From Myrmaecium sp. VS I D KN 1 (taxonomy: Eukaryota > Ascomycota > Dothideomycetes > Valsariales > Valsariaceae): DNA of 64,000 bases. The stretch is taken from assembly GCA_019775845.1 (NCBI GenBank), contig JADQAV010000009.1:310001-374000 (forward strand), written 5' to 3'. Positions 1 to 10,999 of the stretch are shown one piece after another (positions within the stretch are counted from its first letter, which is position 1; the number at the start of each line of letters is the position of its first letter). The translations under genes and the position numbers were made by a program. The notes beneath the pieces are model-generated. The model worked only from the letters and a program-made list of their open reading frames with translations. It had not been told where the DNA came from and did not search any database.

Positions 1-2774
1 TGCTTTATTGTTGGTGTGTGTCGTCTTTCCTCACTTCCTCCTTCCGCCCTCCTCCTCCTCCTCCTCCTCAGACGACAACGACCATGGATAGTCGACGAAG
101 ACAAAGAAGAGAAGTTATAGATATACATATAATATAAAGGAATATCTCTATTCCTCCGGCTCCGGGAAGTCCCTACCTAGGTAGGTGTATAGACTGGTCT
201 TGGTTATATCTTTCCTTATTCCCCGATCTTTCTCTTTTATTCTCTTCTATTTAATTTCGTTCTATTTTCTTTCTCTTAGTCTATTGAAGGGGGAAGGGTT
301 CGTAGAGGGATAGGAAGAGGGATATCGATTTGGAGACGCGCGCAAGACGTCTGGCATTTAGCTATCGTCCTGCATGCTCTGCAGCGGGGAGGTGTAGAAG
401 AAGAAGAACGTAGATATTTATAAGATATATAGACACTCATAGAAAGTATACACCACACCCCTCCACCGAAGCCCCAGGGAGCGGGGGGAAGGTAGGAAGG
501 AAGAAGGCGCGTGCTGCACGGCATATTTATTTACCTACTTACCTATAGTACGGTGCTCCATTTCTCATCGCTCATCATCATCGCGAAGTCGTTCTGGATC
601 AGTTTCTCTCGATTAGCGAAGTATTGAGGTATCTGTTGGTTGCTTGGTTGGTTTTGCTGTCGGAGGTTCTTGATTTGGTTTATTTTATATCTAAGTGTAC
701 ACGACGCGATAATTCAGCGAGTAAATCGAGCATATTGAGTAACTGATCGAGCAAGAGCGCAGGGGCGGATAAGATCTGACGATGAATGAACACAAGCTCT
801 CTCTTCCATACTTACCTTAACTATATCACTATACTATCATCACGCTCTCCTATATACCCTACCCTACCATACCTTACCCTACCCCTCCTCCTCCTCTATC
901 TCCGTTTCAGCTTCCTCCCCCCGTTTTCTTGTTCTTGTCTTCTCTCCCCCCTTTCCCCCCTTTCTGACTGTACATATATCTATCTTATCTTATATCATGC
1001 CCGTGTCTGTGTGTGGTTGGAAGGGAAATTACGGCGATAAAGGAGTTTAAGGGGGCAGAAAAGAAGGACAGGGAAGGGGAGAGGGGAGGTCCGTGGGTTT
1101 GGCTGACTGGCTGGCTTTGCTGGCTGGCTGGCTGGCTTTGCTGGCTGGCTGGTGGTGGTGGGTTTCCCCCATGTGCGTGAGGCGTGTGGCGTGTGTGTGG
1201 TTTGGTTTGGTTTGGCGCGCGCGGGCGGGATTCATGGACGGATACTGTCTGTACTGGCTTTTTTGTAGGTATGTCCTCTGCCGCAGCAGAGCCGTGAAAT
1301 CGTTGTAAAAGGTTGACATCCAGCTAGCTATCTTTCGCATGTATGTACAGCTGTAATCTCTGCTTGCTTGCTTCTGTGTTTGTTTGTTTGCTTCGAGATG
1401 AAAGATGGGGCGGCGGGGGTCAACCTGAACCGCAAAAATAGCAGCAAGGGGGGGTTCGATTGGCTGGGTACCTGACGCTAGCTGGGCAACTTGTCAGGAA
1501 CGCGGCACCGCCGTCACGCCGCTTGGGCTTGGTGGATCCCCCCACCCCCTGAGGCGCCGAGTGGGTTGGTGGGTTGGTTTACTTACCCCCTTCTGTTTCC
1601 TTCCGTTCGAGGTTGTCGGGTTTAAGGGGGGATATGGATGGATGGATGGTTGGACGATGGTCGCTTTTTGTTGTTGGTGAGGATTGTGGATGGCTGGATG
1701 GCTGGATGGATCTCTGGATCTATCTGGAGGATTTGTTGGTTGATGGAGATGTGAATTGGTAGGGACGTACAGTACTGCACTGTTCGGTGATGTACTGGAG
1801 ATGGTATCGTCCATTGCGCGCGTTTGGATGTCCTGTGATTTGTGTATGGACGGGATGGAATTGTTCAGGTTGTATAAATACCGGTCTATCTAGATTCTCG
1901 AATGTCCCGACATTCAAGCGTTCATCTGCGATGAAACGGGCGGCGGTCGAAGGTTGCAGCAGATAGGGCAACGGCGAGGCCAGAAGCCGGCTCGCCGCCC
2001 ACCGCCCTTCTCTCTCTCCCTCTGTCTCTCTCAAACGCCGTGGTTGACGGACGGTTGATGCGATTGCGATCTGAGATGCTTCCAGTGATGCGTGAAACTC
2101 TGGGCTGGACGGTGCCCGCCACCCGCTCGTCTGAGGATTCCAGGAGAAAGTTCTGTGAATGTGCCTGAGGGCTAAGGGTTGAGGTCTGAAGGAGATCCTT
2201 GCCGGGCCACGGTCCCCACTCTCGGCCCTGCCCTCGCCAATTCCAGCCCAGGTCGGCCGGCCACCTCCCTCTCTCCTGGCCGTCCTCCCGCCCATCTCCC
2301 TCACCTCCCGTCCGTCCATCACCACCACCCATCCACACACACCCACCGCCTGCACCTCAACACCCACCGGCGGAGTGTCCTGCTCGACCTCTTTTTTGCG
2401 ACTACGGTCTCGTCTCCAGCTCCCTACCCCAGTCATTCTTTCGATGGGCCCGTAGTAATTCGCATTGCCTTTGCATTTGCCTTTCGCCTTCGTCGCTCTC
2501 TTTCCTGTCGCTCTTTTGACCAAAAACCTCACCCCCTTCGTCGACCTGGACGACCACAACACCGGCCGCACACCGCAACACCACCGTCTTTACCTGTCAC
2601 GACAACCGCATCGTCCGTTTAATAATATAGACAGCACGCTCGCCACGATCGAACCGACATCGCACTGTACATAGCATCCCCCAACCGTCTAATCGCCCTC
2701 TCACCCCCTTGCGCTTGCAACCGCCCTTCACCGCTCTGCAAGCGGAACCGCGAGTGCTCCTTTTCACTCTCACC
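1..2774. other. Intergenic / upstream region, no gene seen
   Basis: No open frame here looks like a protein: the frames are short, low in complexity and overlap on both strands. The stretch holds pyrimidine-rich tracts (a CTC array near 50-70), TGGC and GGAT-type short repeats, and from about 2300 a C-rich tract leading to the start of the membrane-protein gene at 2775. Part of it is probably promoter and a long 5' leader of that gene. Confidence 0.5.
1104..1152. repeat. TGGC tetranucleotide repeat
   Basis: An imperfect array of TGGC and TGGCTTTGC units reads on directly. It is a simple-sequence tract with no visible coding role. Confidence 0.7.
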
Positions 2775-5118
2775 ATGCACAACCACCATGGCCATGCGGC
2801 CTTTCACGCCAGGCGATCCATCATCCGGGAGCTCAACATCCCCCAGCACAACGAAACCGTCGTGGAGACTGCCTCCCCGTTGCCGACGCCAGAACCGCTC
2901 AGCCACAGGCTGTGGGCTCGCTCCAGCAACTGCACGGACGATGATAGCACGAACTCGTGCGAGAAGCCGGTGGGCTCCAACACCGTCCCCATTGTCCTAG
3001 CCGCTGTGTAGGTAACCCTGGCGCCATTGAACCCGCTCCCGCACTAACCGCATCACGCAGGATCCCGCTCGGTATCGCCATGGTCGTGTTGATCTATCTC
3101 CACCGCAAGGGAAGGAAGAAGTTGGACATGGAGGACCTGAACGACAAGCACAAGTCGTTGGATTTTGGGTTGGATGAAGCCGGAGGCAGCAGTCGGAAGA
3201 AGGCCCCGAAGAAGCTCCCCAACGGATTACCCGAGATGACCGTCACCGACACCGAGAAGCAAGGTCGTCGCGGCCGCGGCATGTCCCTCGACCTGAGCAT
3301 GGGCAGCCCTTACCTGATGCCGCCCGGCGTGCAGGAATCGAGAGAGTCCTTCCAGTCGCTGTCGCGGTCGATGCAGGATGTCGAAGATCCCTACCGTCCG
3401 GTGACCTTCATCTCCTCCGGCGACAGCGTCAAGGACTATCCTCGCATCCGCCCCGACAACGCCTCCATCTACACGGGTGACAGCGTCGCGACCGACAACC
3501 CGAGCGCCGGCCTCCTCAAGAACGCCCGTCCCATGTCGCAGACCGCCCCGCAGAGAGGTGATTCCTTGTCCACGCCTTCATCTTCTCCCCCTCACATCCA
3601 AATCCCTGAGAGGACGCTGTCTCCGAGCGTCGCGTCGCCCTCCACCATGTCTCCCCCCACGCCGTGCGCCCCTCCAAGCATCACTGTCGGAGTTGCAGTC
3701 TCCCCTAGTGACTCTCCCAACGAGCTTCTGGCGGAACCCACACCTGCCATGGTCAAACAGCCCGAGCCGCTGCCGATGCCGACGGCGGAGCCGCCCATTG
3801 ACGAGAAGCGCCTGTCTGCCGCGCCGAAGCCGTCCAGGATCGTGTCCCAAGAAGCGGTGATCCAAGACACCAAGACACTGAGCATCATGACGGACGGAAG
3901 CGATTACGGTGACGGTTTCAAGATCACCCCTCCTTCCGAGCCTCGCCAGTCCACCCTGTCCATCCAGGTCCCCACTATTGGCGTGGAACGAAGCCAGACT
4001 CCGGATGGCGAGGGCCGGAATGACGCGAACCCGACCGGTCTCGGTATCTCCGCCCTGGACGAGGCCAAGGACAACAACAGGCTCTCGAACCGGATGTCCA
4101 ATCGGGTTTCCCAGCGGCTGTCCATCATCCAGCCGAGTGGCAACCGCCTGTCGATGAGCTTGCGGCCGCTGCCGGTCGAAGACCCGACGGAGAACCCGGA
4201 AGAGCGTGCCAACCGTATCCGATCGTTCTACAAGGAATACTTCGACGACAGCAAGCCGGAGCCGATGCCCCCGATGCCCGCTCAATACGCCCGGAACGAG
4301 CACGCATACGACGACTACAACCAGGAGTACATGCAGGATGGAGCGGCCGTGTTCGATCCCGACAGCGGCAACTTCGTCCTTGCCGGTCCCACCGCCCCCT
4401 TCGCGGAGCCCATCACGCGTCGTGCCATGACCCCGCCACCTCGTGCGCCGCCACGCTTCCAGGGCCCCGGACCCCGCGGTCGTGCTTCCAGCGGCTCGTC
4501 CCGGTTCATGCCGCCTCGTGGCATGTCTGCCATGAGCGCCAGACCGGCGCCGAGAAAGAACCTCCCGCCGCCGAAGGACCTGATGACGATCCCGACGCCT
4601 AGCCAGCTCAAAGATGACGCCTTCCTCATCGAGCACCCGCTCGACTTTGCCCCTCCCATGTCATACCGCGACCGTCAAGCCGGCCGCCGCCCCGACAGCC
4701 CCATGGGTGAAGCCCGCCCCTACTCGCCCTCCGTCGCTCCTCACGTTCCTCTCGCGAACGCCTTTGAGGAATTGGCGCCCATACCGAGCCCGTAAGTTTT
4801 TCCCTTTCCCTTGACCGTATCCACACGATTTCCTCTAACATGCCCTCCTCCAGGCACGCGCTCCGCAAATCCGGCACGTTCACGTCGCTCGACTTCGCGC
4901 CGCCGCCGCGGTTCCGCAACGTGGAGACCGGGTCGGACGCGGGCAGCATCCGGTCGAACCGGTCGGGCATCTCGCAGGTGCAGCTGCAGGCGGTCCGCTC
5001 GGGCGCGTACCGCGTCTCGCGCATCCCGAAGGAGATGGTGGGCACGCGCGACGACCTCACGGCCGCGCTCCGGCCGACGTGGACCCTTGGCGGCACGGAT
5101 CCGCGGAATCACGTCTAG
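2775..5118 (+). CDS. Single-pass membrane protein with long disordered cytoplasmic tail
   Basis: Three exons: 2775-3007, 3061-4791, 4854-5118 (introns 53 and 62 bp, both GT-AG, phase 2), giving 742 aa. The start follows a good CACC context. Residues 1-69 are hydrophilic with N-glycosylation sequons (N26-E-T, N52-C-T) and two cysteines. Residues about 70-91 form one membrane helix (VPIVLAAVIPLGIAMVVLIYL) followed by HRKGRKK, a positive stop-transfer signal, so the N-terminus is probably outside. A KHKSLDFGL motif follows, then a long Ser/Pro-rich tail with MPP/PPR stretches. The helix-plus-KHKSLDFGL block recurs, from memory, in uncharacterised proteins of many filamentous ascomycetes. No enzymatic domain is visible. 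A cell-surface sensor or cortical anchor is possible, but function is unknown. Confidence 0.8.
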
Positions 5119-6372
5119 ACGTTTCTCTCTTTGCGCCTCTCTCTCTTTTTGTCGTCGGCTCCCCTTCCTGCCTTCCTTCCCTTTCGTGTGATTGATTCTC
5201 TTGCTCGGCTCGGTGTACGTACACACATCCCTTTCTTGTGGGTTGAGGGGGGAAAGGAAAGGGGGGGAAAGGGGGGATTGCCCTAGCGAGCTACTAGTAC
5301 ATTACTTTGGGAGGAGTCGATTGGGAGTGGTGTATCTTGTTGTTTCCCTTTTTCTTCCATTACTTTTTGAGGCTTCCCCCCTCTTCCTTTTTCTTGTCTC
5401 TTTGCTTTGCGAACTTTTCTTTTTTTTCTGTTCTGTGTTTGGTGCGGTAGCGGTAGCGGTTGCGGTACTTTGCGGTAGCGGTAGATGGCAATAGGTATTT
5501 ACTAGCGATGAGGGTTTTTACTGTTATTCACTACTTTTACTACTACTGCTGCTGCTGCTGTTTTTACGTGCTTGCCGTAGTTTCATGGGTTTCTGTTGTG
5601 CTTGTGAAAGAGGATTCTTTTTTGGCTTCTTTCAGTGTGTCATACCTTCTTCTCTCTCATCGTCATCAGCATCTTCCTTTCTCCTTTGGAAAATACGGAT
5701 CTTACTACTCGCAAGCAACGATGCTATGTCGCGCTCGTCCTCATCCCCCTGATTCCCATGTAAGGCAAGGACAAAACTCGAAAGGCAGTCAGGCACGTCA
5801 GGCAACAAGAGGTTCGCCCAGATCTCCCGTCCCCCGATCGATCAAATACTTCCGGCCGATCTCCGTCCGACGACCCTTGCCCTTTTTTTTGGGCTAGGTA
5901 GGAGTACCTATCGCGAACATTCTCTCCCCCCCCCATCGTCGATAAATAAGTACTTAGTTACCGAGTTGTCGCACGCAGACCGCCGCCCATCCGACAATAT
6001 AACACCTGCCGCCTGATCGACTGGTGAAGCTTGCGGCACAGATATCTACACGACGACGACCGACCACCAACGTACCCTTCTTTCGCCTTTGCTTTGGGGA
6101 ACCGCCGCGGATCGTGGGGACGTGGATAGAGGGACGGGTTGAACATACATATATATACATATCTACCTGCGCGATCAGGAACGGGGATACGCTCATTCAA
6201 GGAAGAAAGTCCTGTCGATAGCTCTATCGAAACTCAGAAGTGAGGGATCAACGCGCCTCGAGCGACGAACGACAACAACGAGAACGAGAACGAGAACGAG
6301 AACGATACCCAGTTACCGCCCAAGGCATACATACACCCAGCGCAAAGACGACAACGACAACCATCCAGCACC
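5119..6372. other. Intergenic region, no gene seen
   Basis: This holds the 3' region of the membrane-protein gene and the upstream region of the MIC12-like gene. A GCGGTA hexamer array lies at about 5440-5483, a CTG run at about 5546-5560, and a GAGAAC hexamer array at about 6277-6304. No open frame is convincing. Confidence 0.5.
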
Positions 6373-6820
6373 ATGCCATCCTTCCCCACCGCCCTCGTAC
6401 GTTATCCCCCATCCCCCATCCCCCATCCCCCTAACCCCAAATCCCCCCCTCCACCAACAACCCCAAGCTAACCACCTCCCCTTCCAGCTCACCTCCACAA
6501 CCCTAACCTACCTCCTCCTCTCCCACCACCTAGCCTCGCACCGCGCCACGCGCGCCGCGCAATCGGACGCCCTGCGCGCCTGCACCGCGCGGCTGGAGGC
6601 GCTGGCGGAGGGGCCGGGGAGGGAAGCAAGGTCGGAACCGCCCGTTGTGGTGAGGGAGCGATGGCGTGTGCAGGGAGGAGGCCTGCCGGAGGTGCTGAGG
6701 GAGAGGTGGAATGACGGGGTGAGGGCGTGTGTGAGGGGGTTGGCTTCTGGGGAGTGGGGGATGGGGGTGAGGGGGTGGGTGGAGGGGCTGCTTGAGGGGG
6801 GGAGGGGGAGGGGGGCGTGA
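6373..6820 (+). CDS. mic12: MICOS complex subunit MIC12 (AIM5-like)
   Basis: Two exons, 6373-6396 and 6488-6820, joined in phase 0 across a 91-bp GT-AG intron, give a 118-aa protein. Residues 1-20 form one N-terminal hydrophobic helix, followed by a short basic amphipathic stretch (SHRATRAAQSDALRAC). The C-terminus carries the LRERWNDGVRACVRGL...GVRGWVEGLLEG block. Single N-terminal helix plus a C-terminal 'RWN...V...W...VEG' motif is the layout of fungal Mic12/Aim5, a small subunit of the inner-membrane complex that holds cristae junctions. The protein fits the usual size of about 110-150 aa. The C-terminus is rich in Gly and Arg and more degenerate than usual. A generic small membrane protein is the alternative. 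Confidence 0.6.
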
Positions 6821-7479
6821 GGGAGTGATTGAGGGGAGGGGAGATGTTTTTGGAGGTTTACGTGATACCCGTTCTTTTTTATATTTCTCTCTTCTTTCCG
6901 TGGTGATGATTATGAGTGAGGGAAACGGATGTGTGGCGTGGTTTTTATGTTGGATTCGAGGAGGTATCTTGAGGATTTTCATTCTGCTCCTGGCACCGTA
7001 CATATGTTGTGGATTGGGTGAGGGTAATGGTGATGGCATTTGGCAGGTTCATTCAGGCGGGCACGCATGGCGTTGAGTTGTGGATACTTACGTTTGACTC
7101 GACGAGCTTTAATTACTCATATCCCCCTTCCTAACGTTTGTTAAGAGATATCTGGTTGACAGTGGAATATGTTTGCATCTTGTTTGTCTGTCATGATATA
7201 TGTAAATACTCCTATGTATGAATTGGGGGAGTAGGGCTGAGCCCCCCATACCGCCACCTGATTGGTCCACACACCACCCCCTCTCATCGCTCGGATTTTG
7301 CCCACCTCCGTCGGCGCAGGACATCATCCGTTGCCCAACATCCAAACTATCCGGGCAACATCCTCCAAAGCCTCTCTCACCAACCCCTTGCCTTTCCTCT
7401 CCGCAGAGATCAATTCCACCCCCTCTTCCCTACAAAGCGCCTTAAAGACAGACGGAGGAGAAAATACCCTTGATCGATC
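6821..7479. other. Intergenic region, no gene seen
   Basis: This is the 3' region of the MIC12-like gene and the promoter of NAA10. It starts with a GGGGAG-rich tract and ends in a C/T-rich leader (about 7350-7440). No coding frame is supported. Confidence 0.5.
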
Positions 7480-8387
7480 ATGGACATCCGCATCCTTCGG
7501 CCGGCGGACATCCCGCACGTCCAGCAGGCCAACATCACGAACCTGCCGGAGAACTACTTCTGCAAGTACTACCTCTACCACGCGATGAGCTGGCCGCAGC
7601 TGAGCTATGTTGCCGTTGATGTACGTTCTGCATTGTTTTCCTTACCTTGCGCCGGCAGCGCTTTTCCTTTTCTGTTCTATCTCTATCAAAATATCTCGCC
7701 ATATCTCCTTTTTTTATATCACATCTCCTCTAACCCCCGCTAGGTCTCCGCACCGCCAACCTCACCCTACGCTCCTCCCAAGATCGTCGGCTACGTGCTG
7801 GCGAAGATGGAGGAGGAGCCGACGGACGGGCTGCAGCACGGTCACATCACCTCCCTTTCCGTCATGCGGACCCATCGCCGTTTGGGATTGGCGGAGAAGC
7901 TGATGAGGCAGAGTCGTAAGTTTTGATTTTTCTTCTTCCTCTCGATCCTTCCTTTCCCTCCGGAAGAGCTCCCCGTTGATGATTTTTTCTGTTGCTGCCA
8001 GAACGCGCCATGGCGGAAACGTTCGGGGCGTCGTACGTGTCGCTGCACGTGCGGGTGTCGAACGCGGCGGCCCTGCGCCTGTACCGGGACACGCTCGGGT
8101 TCGCGGTCGAGAAGGTGGAGCCGCGGTACTACGCGGACGGGGAGGACGCGTACAGCATGAAGATGGACCTGCGTCACCTTCAGCTGAAGTTTGACGACGA
8201 TGCGGATGAGGAGAAGGCGGAGGAGGAGGGCGAGACGAAGAGCGAGGGCGTGGATGAGGGGGAGGCGGTGGGGAGTGAGGGCCGGGAGGAGAAGAAGGGG
8301 AAGAGGGAGGAGGTGAGGAAGGTGAAGGTGGGTCGTGGATTGGGTGTGGGTGAGCTGGTGGAGAGGAATGAGAGTGTGAAGGCGTGA
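7480..8387 (+). CDS. ard1: N-alpha-acetyltransferase NatA catalytic subunit (NAA10/ARD1)
   Basis: Exons 7480-7620, 7744-7915 and 8002-8387 (introns 123 and 86 bp, GT-AG) give 232 aa. The N-terminus [11 protein letters not shown] followed by [20 protein letters not shown] is the hallmark of Ard1/Naa10. The acetyl-CoA-binding motif R/Q-x-x-G-x-A is present as R92-R-L-G95-L-A97, and [21 protein letters not shown] is the typical GNAT tail of this family. With Naa15 the protein acetylates N-termini left after methionine removal, on ribosomes in the cytosol. After about residue 150 it carries an acidic-basic (Glu/Lys-rich) low-complexity tail, common in fungal Ard1 and longer than the catalytic core needs. 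Confidence 0.93.
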
Positions 8388-9157
8388 GGGGATGGGAGGA
8401 GTGAGTTCGTGTGTGGGGGAAGGAAGAGGGGTAGTGTGAACTGGTGGTTGGGCGTTGGAAATGGGGAGATGAATCATAGCAGTGAAATGAAGTCTTTTAT
8501 GTACAAGCGAGTGGAGGGGTTTCTTTCCCCCTGCCGGACTCTTTGATGGTGATATGGATGGCTGTTGGTATAGGTCCTGATACATGGCATCATGGTGTAT
8601 CCGTACCGATACCGTCTGTATTCCTATCCACACCCACACATACAATAGTACATTATGGACCTAGGACATTCACCATAAGTCGTCCTTCTAAACTCTTTTT
8701 CTTCCTTCCTTTGTGATACGCTTGGGAGGTGATAGTTAAGTACCTAGTCATCTCCCTCGGATATTCGTTCTTTTCATTCCTTATTTCTCCCTTTTCCCTT
8801 CGGCGTGGTCGACGTGGAACTTGGACCCTGGACCGTTGTAATTGTTCGCGAGCGTCGGAACAACATCAACATCAACATTCACATCAACGGTCTGCATCTC
8901 CAGGCTTTTCTCACTTCGCCCACCATTCACCTACACCAGGACCTACTTTACCATCCATTGACTGCTCAGGGCTTGCACGCGCGGTGCCATTCGACATCTA
9001 CACCCACATACACACGCGCACAATCTTCTCTCGGCCCCCAGCAATCCACTTGCGCAGTAACATCATCCTCTTTCCAACACACATGGCCGGCCAACAATAA
9101 CAACACCCTCACTCCTCTTCCCTCAACTCTCCCGCTCTCCCAAACCCGCCCAACACC
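8388..9157. other. Intergenic region, no gene seen
   Basis: This lies between NAA10 and CCE1, which are on the same strand. It is C- and A-rich after 8860, with CAACAT repeats at about 8862-8890, and probably holds the CCE1 promoter and leader. Confidence 0.5.
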
Positions 9158-10999
9158 ATGACCAGCACCGTTCCGCTACCCACGCCCGCCGCCCTCAGCA
9201 AAGCCTTCACCCTCTCCACGCTCCAGGGCATCCTCACCTCCATCGGCGCCTCCACCACCGGCACCAAGCCCATCCTCGCCGCGCGTCTGCACCGGGAGCT
9301 ACGGGTGCCGAGACTACCATCTGCGTCTGCTTCTCCTCTACCTTCCACCTTCGGAGAAGCATCACCATCAGCACCACCGCCGGAAGGAACCCCTCCAGGA
9401 TCCCCTCCCACCATCTCCCTCCCACCCCCAGCCCCGGGGACCACCCGGCTCCTCAGCATCGACCTCGGCCTGCGCAACCTCGCCTACTGCGTCCTGGACA
9501 TCTCCCCTTCCTCCGCCTCCCCCACCGCCGCCGGCGCTGCCGGGCCAGGCAACCTCCACATCCACATCCCCCTCTGGCAACGCATCTCCCTTCTTCCCTC
9601 CCAACAACAACAACAACAACAACAACAAGCCGGGCCCGCAGGGCCCGAGGACGTCTCCACCACCCTGGACCCCGACCCCCTGGACACCGACCCCTTCACC
9701 CCCGCCACCCTCTCCGCCCGCGCCCTCGCCCTGGTCGGCCAGACGATCCTGCCCCTCCGGCCCGCGACCGTGCTGCTGGAGCGGCAGCGCCACCGCACCG
9801 GCGGTCGCGCCGCGGTGCAGGAGTGGACGATTCGGGTCGGCTTGCTGGAGGGGATGTGTTGGGCGCTGTTGAGGGGGGTGGGAGGGGGGGTTGGTGGGGG
9901 GGAGGGGAACGCTGGCGTCGCGCCCTCCGCTGACGCGGAGCGCTTGGAGATTTGGAGCGTGAATCCCTTGCTTGTGGGACGGTTGTGGGTGGGTGATTTG
10001 GGGAGGGGGACGGGGATGGGGGAGGAGATGGCGGTGGTGAAGGGAAGGGGGAAGGCGGAGAAGCGGGTCAAGGTGGGTGTGGTGAGGGAGTGGGTGGAGG
10101 GTGTTGTGCTCGGCGAAGAGCCGCAGGATAACGGCGACGGAGAAGCCGAACAAGCACTGCAGGATGTCAACCCCGGCGGCGAGGAGAGCACCGTCACCGT
10201 CCACCCACCCCCCTCCTCAGACACCCTCCTCACACAAGCCGCCTCTGCCTCCTCCCCCTCCCCCTCCCCCAAACTCCCCAGCATCACCCTCTCCTTCGGC
10301 CACTCGACCGAGGTGGCCCGCGTGCGCGCCGCGTTCGGCGAGGGCCGCGTGCGCCGCCTCAGCCGCCGCGCGCGCGCCGCCGTCGGCGGCTGGATCCCCA
10401 AGATCGACGACCTGGCGGATTGCCTGTTGCAGGGGGTCGCGTGGGTGGTGTGGGAGAGGAATCGGAGGGTGTGGGAGGGGGGGTTGGGGGGGTTGGTTGC
10501 GGAGGGGGCGGAGGGGGGGAAGAAGAGGAGGGGGAGGGGGAGGAGGAGGAAGGAGATGATGGTGGAGGGCGAGGGGGATGGGATTGGCGAGGGAGAACTG
10601 GTGGAGGGAGAGGGAAGGAAGAAGGAGGGGAGGAGGGGGAGGAAGAAGAAAGTAGAGGAGAAGCTAGAGGGGGAGGGAGATGGGATCGGGGAGGGGGAAC
10701 TGGTGGAGGGGAAGACGACGAAGACGAGAAAACCGAGGCAGAAGAAGGAAAGGAAGGTAGAGAAGTTAGAGGGGGATAAGGAGGTAACCGGTGAGGCACA
10801 AGCCGTAGAGGGCACGACGAGAAAACCGCGGAAGAAGAGGGAAAAGAAGACAGAGGAGATAGAAGAGAAGCTGAAGGGGGAAGGCGACGGGACCGCCGAG
10901 GCACAAGTCGAAAATAGTAGGACGACGATAAAGACGAGGAGGACGAGGAAGAAGAAGACACCGTTAGAGACGGCGGCGGAGGAGCAGGAGCAGGAGTAA
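9158..10999 (+). CDS. cce1: Mitochondrial Holliday-junction resolvase (Cce1/Ydc2 family) with SAP domain
   Basis: One exon, 613 aa. Residues about 18-48 read as a SAP DNA-binding motif (FTLSTLQGILTSIGASTTGT). The RNase-H-like resolvase core begins at LLSIDLGLRNLAYCVLD (first catalytic Asp about D102), continues with LLERQRHR (E208), and closes with KIDDLADCLLQ (Asp cluster 417, 418, 421). These acidic positions match the Cce1/Ydc2 family, which cuts four-way junctions in mitochondrial DNA. The family core is about 250-350 aa. This protein is much longer because of a Q9 run from CAA repeats (about 9601-9630), acidic and Pro/Ser inserts, and a Lys/Arg/Glu/Gly-rich tail from about residue 445 built of degenerate repeats around EGDGIGEGELVEG. 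The tail may help bind DNA; that is inference. Confidence 0.85.
   Translation: MTSTVPLPTPAALSKAFTLSTLQGILTSIGASTTGTKPILAARLHRELRVPRLPSASASPLPSTFGEASPSAPPPEGTPPGSPPTISLPPPAPGTTRLLSIDLGLRNLAYCVLDISPSSASPTAAGAAGPGNLHIHIPLWQRISLLPSQQQQQQQQQAGPAGPEDVSTTLDPDPLDTDPFTPATLSARALALVGQTILPLRPATVLLERQRHRTGGRAAVQEWTIRVGLLEGMCWALLRGVGGGVGGGEGNAGVAPSADAERLEIWSVNPLLVGRLWVGDLGRGTGMGEEMAVVKGRGKAEKRVKVGVVREWVEGVVLGEEPQDNGDGEAEQALQDVNPGGEESTVTVHPPPSSDTLLTQAASASSPSPSPKLPSITLSFGHSTEVARVRAAFGEGRVRRLSRRARAAVGGWIPKIDDLADCLLQGVAWVVWERNRRVWEGGLGGLVAEGAEGGKKRRGRGRRRKEMMVEGEGDGIGEGELVEGEGRKKEGRRGRKKKVEEKLEGEGDGIGEGELVEGKTTKTRKPRQKKERKVEKLEGDKEVTGEAQAVEGTTRKPRKKREKKTEEIEEKLKGEGDGTAEAQVENSRTTIKTRRTRKKKTPLETAAEEQEQE

Noticed and set aside
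1720-2571. 283-codon minus-strand frame upstream of the first gene
   Set aside because: Reading is low-complexity (Arg/Gly/Glu) from C-rich DNA, with no domain; several overlapping frames on both strands are equally long.
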